In this document: positions 1 to 5,544 of the stretch, in pieces
How the letters are laid out: each line of letters starts with the position of its first letter
How positions within the stretch are numbered: the first letter of the stretch is position 1
Origin: Rhizobacter sp.
GTDB taxonomy: Bacteria > Pseudomonadota > Gammaproteobacteria > Burkholderiales > Burkholderiaceae_C
NCBI GenBank assembly: GCA_025360945.1
Contig: JANYBE010000288.1
Span: 1 to 6,544 of the forward strand
Length of the DNA: 6,544 nt
Direction: 5' to 3'
Notes under the pieces: generated by a model
What the model was told of the DNA's origin: nothing
Databases searched by the model: none
What the model saw: only the letters and a program-made list of their open reading frames with translations
Position numbers and translations under genes: made by a program

Positions 1-1094
1 GCTTCGTCGGCGTCGTGGTCTGGTACACCGGCCACAAGGGCAACGACATGTCGGGCACCGAGTACACACATGGCGAGCTGGTCGAGACCGGCTGCCGCGG
101 CGTCTGGCGCGATCCGATGATGCCGGGCAAGTACGCGTTCAACACCTACGCCGGTAAGATCGAACTGGTGCCCACCACCAACTTCGTGCTGATGTGGCAA
201 AGCGGCTCGAGTGGCTCGAACTTCGATTCGAACCTGCGCGAGATCACGCTGATCACGAAGGACGCGTTCGAGCCGCTGCTGCCGCTGTCGGTCGTCGTGC
301 ACATCGACTACAAGAAGGCGCCCATGGTGGTGCAGCGTTTCGGCAACGTAAAGCAGCTGGTCGAACAGACGCTGGACCCCATGGTCTCGAGCTACTTCAA
401 AAACGTCTCACAGACGCGCACCTTCATCGAGCTGATCCAGTCGCGCAGCGAGCTGCAGGCCGGCGCATCGATCGACATGCGCGATCGGTTCATGGCGTAT
501 TCGCTCGAGTTCCAGGAGGTGCTGATCGGCACACCGAAGCCGCAGGCCGGCGACACGCAGATCGAGAACATCATGTCGCAACTGCGCGACCGCCAGATTG
601 CGCGCGAGCAGGTCGAGACCTTCGCACAGAAACAGATCGCGGCCGACAAGCAGCGCGAGCTCAACGAGGCCGAGAAGCGCGCGCAGAAGCAGGCCGAACT
701 GACCGCCTCGCTGGTCGACATCTCGATCAAGGACAACAACGGCGCGGCGCTGGTGAAAGCCGCCGAGCGCCGCCGCGAGGAAATATCGCTGCTCGCGCAG
801 GCCGACAAGTTCCGCCAGGAGAACGAAGGCGCGGGCCGCGCGTCGGCGATCCAGGCCGTCGGCGAAGCCGAGGCCGCTGCGATCAAGGCAAAGTCCGATG
901 CGCTCGAGGGCGAAGGCGCCGACAAGCAGCTGATGCAGACCGTGATGCTGCGCCTGGCCGAAGCCTTCGAGGCCGCAAAGGTGCCGCTGGTGCCGCAGAT
1001 CCAGCTCGGCGGCAGCGAGGCGAACGCGTTCACGACGCTGCTCGCGCTGATGAGCACGATGAAGGCGCGCGAGCTCGTCGCACACGACAGGTGA
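1..1094 (+). CDS. SPFH/band 7 (flotillin-like) protein, C-terminal part
   Basis: This is the 3' part of a gene that begins before the window. The frame is open from base 3 and gives 363 residues to a TGA at 1092-1094. A GTG at 15 is in frame, but the sequence before it (FVGVV) continues the domain, so 15 is not a likely start. The first 100 or so residues resemble an SPFH domain, with a 'THGELVETGCRGVW' stretch, then a P-G-K-Y loop and 'IELVPTTNFVL'. From about base 560 to 930 the protein becomes a long charged, Ala/Glu/Lys/Arg/Gln-rich helix with no prolines, as in the coiled-coil half of flotillin-like proteins. The end (about 940-1060, with 'AAKVPLVPQI') resembles the oligomerisation region of such proteins. 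Family members are membrane-anchored scaffolds that form large rings; the anchor would lie upstream. The substrate or partner cannot be told from the sequence, and no NfeD-like partner follows. Confidence 0.85.
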   Translation, partial: FVGVVVWYTGHKGNDMSGTEYTHGELVETGCRGVWRDPMMPGKYAFNTYAGKIELVPTTNFVLMWQSGSSGSNFDSNLREITLITKDAFEPLLPLSVVVHIDYKKAPMVVQRFGNVKQLVEQTLDPMVSSYFKNVSQTRTFIELIQSRSELQAGASIDMRDRFMAYSLEFQEVLIGTPKPQAGDTQIENIMSQLRDRQIAREQVETFAQKQIAADKQRELNEAEKRAQKQAELTASLVDISIKDNNGAALVKAAERRREEISLLAQADKFRQENEGAGRASAIQAVGEAEAAAIKAKSDALEGEGADKQLMQTVMLRLAEAFEAAKVPLVPQIQLGGSEANAFTTLLALMSTMKARELVAHDR

Positions 1095-1151
1095 GGTCGG
1101 GCTTTGATCCAAAATGGCGTGGCGACTTATCGCCGGCCTTGAAAGTTCCGC
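1095..1151 (+). other. Intergenic gap with a short GC hairpin
   Basis: These 57 bases separate the SPFH gene from the lactonase gene. They hold a perfect 5-bp inverted repeat, GGCGA (1121-1125) and TCGCC (1130-1134), around a four-base CTTA loop. No T-run follows, so it is not a standard intrinsic terminator. A TTGATC at 1104-1109 followed by weak A/T-containing hexamers near 1125-1131 could be a poor sigma-70 promoter, but the match is marginal. An in-frame TGA at 1140-1142 bars any upstream extension of the lactonase. GAAAG at 1141-1145, six bases before the TTG at 1152, is the best ribosome-binding candidate. I cannot tell whether the lactonase has its own promoter or is read from the SPFH gene. 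Confidence 0.3.
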
Positions 1152-2072
1152 TTGAACCGCACGCCTACCCTCTCGATGCCAACGCTGCGCGGCCCTGTCC
1201 ACTGCGTCTGGGACGCGGGCGCCACGCTCGGTGAAGGCACGTGCTGGTCGCCTCGCACGCAATCGTTGTGGTGGGTCGACATCCTTGAGCGCCGCCTGTA
1301 CCGCTACCGCCCGGCAGATGGTGCGCGCGGCACGTGGCAGTTCGACGAAGAGATCTCGGCCGTCGCCGAACGGCGCGCCGCAAAGGGACTGATCGTGACG
1401 CTGCGACGCGGCTACGCGCTGTTTGACCCCGACGCGCCCGGCGTCGTGCCGCACTACCTGCATCGCCCACCGGAAGAGCGCGCCGACAACCGCTTCAACG
1501 ACGGCAAGTGCGATCGCAGCGGCCGCTTCTGGGGCGGCACGATGGACTTCGCCTGCAAGCTGCCCACCGGTGCGCTGTACCGCTATGACCCGGACGGAAG
1601 CTGCGTGCGCCACGAGATAGGCTTCGCCGTCACCAACGGTCCGACCTGGTCGCGGGACGAGCGCACGATGTACTTCAACGACACGGTCAACGGCCGAGTC
1701 CATGCGTTCGATTTCGATGCGACGTCGGGCGCGTTGTCGAACCAGCGCGAATGGTTGAGGTTCGCGCGCGGCGACGGCTTCCCCGACGGCATGACGACCG
1801 ACGCCGCCGGGCGCCTGTGGCTCGCGCACTGGGGCGGCTCCTGCGTGAGCTGCCACGACCCTGAGAGCGGCGCCGAGCTTGGCCGCGTAAGTCTGCCGAC
1901 CAGCCACATCACGAATTGCGCTTTCGGTGGGCCCGATCTGCGCACACTGTTCGTCACGAGCGCGCGCTTCGATCTGGCGGCCGGGCAACTCGCCGCGCAA
2001 CCGTTCGCTGGTGGCCTGTTCGCGGTCGGACTGAGCGAGCCGGGCGTGCCGGCCTCGATGTTCGGCGGCTGA
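1152..2072 (+). CDS. SMP-30/gluconolactonase-family sugar lactonase
   Basis: The 306-residue product is a calcium- or other divalent-metal-dependent lactonase of the SMP-30/gluconolactonase/LRE family, a six-bladed beta-propeller usually about 290-300 residues long. The four metal ligands known from human SMP30 (E18, N103, N154, D204) are recognisable as E28 in 'TLGEGTCW', N116 in 'NRFNDGK', N162 in 'NGPTWS' and D212 in 'FPDGM'; R114 matches the substrate-binding arginine before N103. No signal peptide is seen, so it should be cytoplasmic. It would hydrolyse an aldonolactone such as L-arabinono- or D-galactonolactone to the acid; the exact sugar is inferred from the neighbouring sugar transporter. 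The start is uncertain: TTG at 1152 has GAAAG six bases upstream, while ATG at 1176 has no purine-rich site before it but would still keep all catalytic residues. It converges on the GntR gene with nine bases between stops. Confidence 0.9.
   Translation: MNRTPTLSMPTLRGPVHCVWDAGATLGEGTCWSPRTQSLWWVDILERRLYRYRPADGARGTWQFDEEISAVAERRAAKGLIVTLRRGYALFDPDAPGVVPHYLHRPPEERADNRFNDGKCDRSGRFWGGTMDFACKLPTGALYRYDPDGSCVRHEIGFAVTNGPTWSRDERTMYFNDTVNGRVHAFDFDATSGALSNQREWLRFARGDGFPDGMTTDAAGRLWLAHWGGSCVSCHDPESGAELGRVSLPTSHITNCAFGGPDLRTLFVTSARFDLAAGQLAAQPFAGGLFAVGLSEPGVPASMFGG
2036..2057. other. Imperfect hairpin at the 3' end of the lactonase gene
   Basis: CGAGCCGG (2036-2043) pairs with CCGGCCTCG (2049-2057) as an 8-bp stem with one bulged C and a five-base loop. 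It lies inside the last codons of the lactonase, 15 bases before its stop. Neither strand has a T-run after the stem, so it is not a classical intrinsic terminator. In DNA this GC-rich it may be chance. It is noted because no better terminator candidate exists between the two converging genes. Confidence 0.2.
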
Positions 2073-2081
2073 TTCGCGCGC

Positions 2082-2828
2082 TCAGATCAGGCCGTTGCCC
2101 GACTCGAGCACCTCGCTCAGGTCTTCGCGCGTTTCCTTCAGCTGCACCAGCGTTGCCTGCTGCGCCGCGAGCGGGTCGCGGTTCAGCAGCGCGGTCAGAA
2201 TCGCCTTGTGCCGCGGCAACGACAGCGCGTGCGTGTTCGGGTGCAGGCTGCTGAGTTTGATCGATTCGCGCAGCGCGAGCGACAACATGTTGCCGATGTA
2301 CGCGAGCAGGTCGTTGTGGGTGGCTTCGGCGATGCGACGGTGGAACGCCAGGTCGGGTTCGAGAATTTCATCGGCGGTGCGCGCTGCCTCCATGCCCGCG
2401 TAGGCCGCGGCTATGCCCTGAAGATCGACGTCGCTCGCGAGCCTGGCCGCCAGCGCGGCCGCGGCCGGCTCGAACACGCGGCGCACCGTCAGCAGCGTTT
2501 CGACGAAGTCCGGCGGCGGCTGGGTCTGAATCAACCAGTACAACACGTCGGGGTCGAGCAGGTGCCATTCGCTGCGCGGGCGCACGGTCGCGCCGGCACG
2601 CTGGCGCGACAGCACCAGGCCCTTGGCGACGAGCACGCGCGTCGCTTCTCGCAACACGGGTCGGCTGACCTCGTAGTCTGCCAGCAGCGCGGCCTCGGCC
2701 GGCAGTCGATCGCCCGGCTTGAACTCGCCGGCGACGATGCGCATGCCCAAGTCGCGCACGATGCGCGCGTGCATGCTCTTACGCTCCGGCGGATGCCGGT
2801 AATCGCGGTGACCGTGGGCGGCGTTCAA
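2082..2828 (-). CDS. FadR-type GntR transcriptional regulator (FCD domain)
   Basis: The 248-residue product has an N-terminal winged helix-turn-helix (about residues 19-85, with 'GDRLPAEAALLADYEVSRP' and 'VLREATRVLVAKGLV') and a C-terminal all-helical FCD ligand-binding domain (about 108-235). This is the FadR subfamily of GntR, and the middle stretch 'RSEWHLLDPDVLYWL' is like regulators of sugar-acid use such as DgoR. These bind DNA as dimers and usually repress until a sugar acid or breakdown product binds. FCD metal ligands D159, H163 and H207 are present, but the usual last histidine, 22 residues after H207, is Q229. The TTG start at 2828 overlaps the permease stop (TTGA) and has AAGAG six bases before it; ATG at 2774 with GGAG nine bases upstream is a rival, giving 230 residues. 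I kept the longer form because the 'PPERKS' lead-in looks like that of related regulators. It is likely transcribed with the transporter and may control it and the lactonase. Confidence 0.92.
   Translation of the reverse strand: MNAAHGHRDYRHPPERKSMHARIVRDLGMRIVAGEFKPGDRLPAEAALLADYEVSRPVLREATRVLVAKGLVLSRQRAGATVRPRSEWHLLDPDVLYWLIQTQPPPDFVETLLTVRRVFEPAAAALAARLASDVDLQGIAAAYAGMEAARTADEILEPDLAFHRRIAEATHNDLLAYIGNMLSLALRESIKLSSLHPNTHALSLPRHKAILTALLNRDPLAAQQATLVQLKETREDLSEVLESGNGLI
2825..2828 (-). promoter_or_regulatory. TTGA stop-start overlap between permease and regulator genes
   Basis: The permease TGA overlaps a TTG in frame with the GntR regulator, giving TTGA on the - strand, the same geometry as an ATGA junction. 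AAGAG lies six bases before the TTG. If this start is used, the regulator is translated by coupling to the transporter; if the ATG at 2774 is used, the coupling is lost and a 50-base gap separates the two genes. Confidence 0.5.
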
Positions 2829-4006
2829 CCCTTGCTCTTGTTGTAGACATCGACAAAGACGGCCGCCAGCAGCACCAGGCCCTTAATGACCTGCTGGTAG
2901 TCGATGCCGATGCCGAGGATGGACATGCCGTTGTTCATCACGCCCATCACGAACGCGCCGATCACCGCGCCCAGCACCTTGCCGACACCGCCCGACGCCG
3001 ACGCGCCGCCGATGAAGCACGCGGCGATCACATCGAGCTCGAAGCCTGTGCCAGCCTTGGGTGTCGCGGTGTTCAGCCGCGCCGCGAACACGAGCCCGGC
3101 TACCGCGGCAAGCACGCCCATGTTGACGAAGGTATAGAACGACAGCCACTGCGTCTTCACGCCCGACAGGCGCGCCGCCTTCTCGTTGCCGCCGAGGGCG
3201 TAGATGCGCCGGCCAATCGTCGTGCGCGTGGTCACGAAATCGTAGAACAGCATCAGCAGCGTCATGATAATCAGCACGTTGGGCAGCCCTTTGTACGAGG
3301 CGAGCTTCCAGCTGAACGCGACGATGATCGCGACGAAGATCAGGTTCTTCGCGATGAAGAAAGGGTAGGGCTCGGCCTCCATGCCGTGGTGCGTCTGGTT
3401 CGCACGCTCGCGCAGCTTGGCGGCGATCAATGCGAACGCGACGACGATGCCGGCGAGCAGCGAGGTCGTGCGCAGCGTCTCCCCATTGAGCCAGTCCGGA
3501 ATGAAGCCTGAGCTCAGTAACTGGAAGGTGGGTGGAAACGGCCCGACCGACTGGCCTTGCAGGAGCGCCAGGCTCAAGCCCTTGAACACCAGCATGCCGG
3601 CGAGCGTGACGATGAACGAGGGGATGCGGAAGAACGCCACGAACCAGCCCTGGGCCGCGCCGATCGCCGCACCGGCGAACAGGCACACCAGCGTGGCCGG
3701 TACGAAGTGCCACTCGAACTGTACCATCAGCACCGCGGCAAGCGCACCGATGAATCCGACCACCGACCCGACCGACAGATCGATGTGCCCGGCGACGATG
3801 ACCAGCAGCATTCCCAGCGCCATGATGACGATGTAGCTGTTCTGCAAGATCAGGTTCGTCAGGTTCAGCGGCTCCAGCAGCGTGCCGTTGGTCATGACCT
3901 GGAAGAACGCCATGATCGCGACCAGCGAGATCAACATGCCGTACTCGCGCAGGTTGTTCTTCAAGAAGCCCCTGTAAGGATGGGCGGTTGCCGAAGGCTC
4001 GGTCAT
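2825..4006 (-). CDS. mmsB: Multiple-monosaccharide ABC transporter permease (MmsB/GguB)
   Basis: The 393-residue inner-membrane protein is the permease of a sugar ABC importer of the AraH/RbsC/XylH type. Supporting features are the 'GHIDLSVGS' motif after the second hydrophobic segment (residues 73-81), the cytoplasmic 'GGNEKAARLSG' loop (272-282) that would contact the ATPase, and 'FELDVIAACFIGGASASGG' (322-340) near the C-terminus. Hydrophobic segments occur at roughly 24-40, 55-72, 82-95, 102-124, 130-150, 182-197, 216-235, 242-258, 286-308, 326-355 and 365-385. It is longer than RbsC-type permeases (about 320 residues) because of the polar stretch around 197-222 and its flanking helices, which is normal for XylH/GguB-like members. 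The ATG overlaps the ATPase stop codon (ATGA), and GGGG lies about eight bases upstream. An open frame continues 90 codons further upstream but runs inside the ATPase gene and is not the start. Homologous names are gguB and mmsB. Confidence 0.95.
   Translation of the reverse strand: MTEPSATAHPYRGFLKNNLREYGMLISLVAIMAFFQVMTNGTLLEPLNLTNLILQNSYIVIMALGMLLVIVAGHIDLSVGSVVGFIGALAAVLMVQFEWHFVPATLVCLFAGAAIGAAQGWFVAFFRIPSFIVTLAGMLVFKGLSLALLQGQSVGPFPPTFQLLSSGFIPDWLNGETLRTTSLLAGIVVAFALIAAKLRERANQTHHGMEAEPYPFFIAKNLIFVAIIVAFSWKLASYKGLPNVLIIMTLLMLFYDFVTTRTTIGRRIYALGGNEKAARLSGVKTQWLSFYTFVNMGVLAAVAGLVFAARLNTATPKAGTGFELDVIAACFIGGASASGGVGKVLGAVIGAFVMGVMNNGMSILGIGIDYQQVIKGLVLLAAVFVDVYNKSKG
4003..4006 (-). promoter_or_regulatory. 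ATGA stop-start overlap between ATPase and permease genes
   Basis: The TGA of the ATPase gene and the ATG of the permease gene share bases, reading ATGA on the - strand. This arrangement normally means translational coupling by re-initiation and helps keep subunits balanced. A G-run about eight bases upstream can serve as the ribosome-binding site. Confidence 0.85.
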
Positions 4007-5532
4007 TGCGCAGCCCCCGCGGTGACGATGGAACGCATGATCTTCTCCTGCGACGCTTCGGCGCCGGTGAACTCTTCCACGAAGCGCCCTTCGTTCATCA
4101 CGTAAATGCGGTCGCACATGCCGAGTAGCTCGGGCATCTCCGACGAGATCATCACGACGCATTTGCCCGCGGCCGCGAGTTCGACCATCAGCGTGTAAAT
4201 CTCGAACTTGGCGCCAACGTCGATGCCGCGCGTCGGCTCGTCCAGGATCAGCAATTCGGGGTTCGCGAACAACCACTTCGCCAGCACGACCTTCTGCTGG
4301 TTGCCGCCCGACAGGTTCACGACCGGCTGGAACACGCTGGCACAGCGGATGCGAAGTTTCTTCCGGTACTCGCTGGCGACCTTGAACTCGCGCCCGTCGG
4401 ATATCACCGTCGCGCTTGACACACCGCCCAGATTAGCGAGCGTGATGTTGCGCCGGATATCGTCGTTGAGCACCAGCCCGTAGCCCTTGCGGTCTTCGGT
4501 GACGTAGGCGATGCCAGCGGCAACCGCCTTCTCGATCGTGCTCACGTCGGCCTGGCGGCCGTGCAGCAGCACCTGGCCACTGATCTTGCGGCCGTAGGAA
4601 CGCCCGAACACGCTCATGGCCAGCTCGGTCCGCCCTGCCCCCATCAACCCCGCGATGCCGACGATCTCGCCGCGGCGCGCGTGCAGGTTCACGCCCTTGA
4701 TCACGAGCCGGTCGGCATGTTCGGGGTGGTGCACTCGCCAGTCCTTGATCTCGAACACCGTGTCGCCAACCTGCGGCGTGCGCTTCGGATAGCGGTCCGC
4801 CATTTCGCGTCCGACCATCGCCTTGATCACCTGGTCTTCGCTGACTTTCTCGATGCGGCAGTCGAAGCTGCGCACCGTGCTGCCGTCTCGAATGACCGTG
4901 ATCGTGTCGGCCACCTTCGCGATCTCGTTGAGCTTGTGCGAGATCAGGATGCAGGCGATGCCCTGCGCTTTCAGCTCCAGCAGCAACGCGAGCAGCGCGT
5001 CGCTGTCGGTCTCATTCAGGCTCGCAGTCGGCTCGTCGAGGATCAGCAGCTTGACCTCCTTCGACAGCGCCTTCGCGATCTCGACGAGCTGCTGCTTGCC
5101 CACGCCGATATCGGTGATCAGCGTGCTAGGCCGTTCGTTCAGCCCGACCTTGCGCAGCAGCGCCTGCGTCTTCGCATACGCGGCGAACCAGTCGATCACG
5201 CCGAAGCGCGCCGGCTCGTTGCCGAGAAAGATGTTCTCGGCAATCGAGAGCAGCGGCACCAGCGCGAGCTCCTGGTGGATGATGATGATGCCGGCGTGCT
5301 CGCTGTCGTGGATGCCACCGAAGTGGCGCTCCCGGCCCTCGAAATGGATCGCACCCTCGTATTCGCCGTAAGGGAACACGCCACTCAGCACCTTCATCAG
5401 CGTCGACTTGCCGGCGCCGTTCTCGCCGACGACGGCGTGGATCTCGCCGGCGCGCACCGCGAGGTTCACATCGCTCAGCGCCGTCACCCCGTGAAAGCGC
5501 TTCGTGATGCCCCGCATCTCCAACAAAATCAT
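4003..5532 (-). CDS. mmsA: Multiple-monosaccharide ABC transporter ATP-binding protein (MmsA/GguA)
   Basis: The 509-residue cytoplasmic ATPase carries two fused nucleotide-binding domains, the usual build and length for sugar importers of the AraG/RbsA/XylG class. Domain 1 has Walker A GENGAGKST (36-44), Q-loop Q87, a signature of the VGKQQ form (144-148) instead of LSGGQ, Walker B 'LLILDEP' with D166/E167, and H-loop H199. Domain 2 has a degenerate Walker A, GLMGAGRTE (295-303), with Arg301 in place of the ATP-binding lysine, but an intact signature 'LSGGNQQK' (407-414) and Walker B ending 'LDEPTRGIDVG'. This asymmetry is typical of the family, not damage. It powers uptake through the adjoining permease. 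The start at 5532 is 12 bases after the binding-protein stop and has only a weak GAG ribosome-binding site; 'EMRGITKRF' right after it matches the normal N-terminus. Homologous names are gguA and mmsA; this is not methylmalonate-semialdehyde dehydrogenase, which shares the symbol. Confidence 0.96.
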   Translation of the reverse strand: MILLEMRGITKRFHGVTALSDVNLAVRAGEIHAVVGENGAGKSTLMKVLSGVFPYGEYEGAIHFEGRERHFGGIHDSEHAGIIIIHQELALVPLLSIAENIFLGNEPARFGVIDWFAAYAKTQALLRKVGLNERPSTLITDIGVGKQQLVEIAKALSKEVKLLILDEPTASLNETDSDALLALLLELKAQGIACILISHKLNEIAKVADTITVIRDGSTVRSFDCRIEKVSEDQVIKAMVGREMADRYPKRTPQVGDTVFEIKDWRVHHPEHADRLVIKGVNLHARRGEIVGIAGLMGAGRTELAMSVFGRSYGRKISGQVLLHGRQADVSTIEKAVAAGIAYVTEDRKGYGLVLNDDIRRNITLANLGGVSSATVISDGREFKVASEYRKKLRIRCASVFQPVVNLSGGNQQKVVLAKWLFANPELLILDEPTRGIDVGAKFEIYTLMVELAAAGKCVVMISSEMPELLGMCDRIYVMNEGRFVEEFTGAEASQEKIMRSIVTAGAAQ

Positions 5533-5544
5533 CGCAGCGCTCAG

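Noticed and set aside
1104..1112. TTG-ATC-CAA as a possible GntR operator half-palindrome.
   Set aside because: Only three bases per arm match, and it does not fit the FadR-type pattern of TGGT and ACCA around a short spacer.
408..2000. A 530-codon open frame on the - strand across the SPFH and lactonase genes.
   Set aside because: It runs antisense to two genes with clear family motifs, and its product is a low-information Arg/Ala/His/Leu-rich chain with no recognisable domain. Long antisense frames are expected in DNA with GC-rich third positions.
4007..4276. A 90-codon upstream extension of the permease frame.
   Set aside because: It lies within the ATPase C-terminal coding region, is Arg-rich and unlike any permease N-terminus, and the ATG at 4006 gives a normal start and length.
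4600..4660. Arg301 in place of the Walker A lysine in the second ATPase domain, as possible inactivation.
   Set aside because: The GLxGAGRTE form in the second domain is the normal state in AraG/RbsA/XylG-type sugar ATPases, and the rest of the gene is intact.
5533..5544. AGCGCT palindrome in the 12-base gap between chvE and the ATPase gene, as a possible attenuating hairpin.
   Set aside because: A six-base palindrome leaves no loop, and the gap is too short for the stem-loop often found after binding-protein genes.
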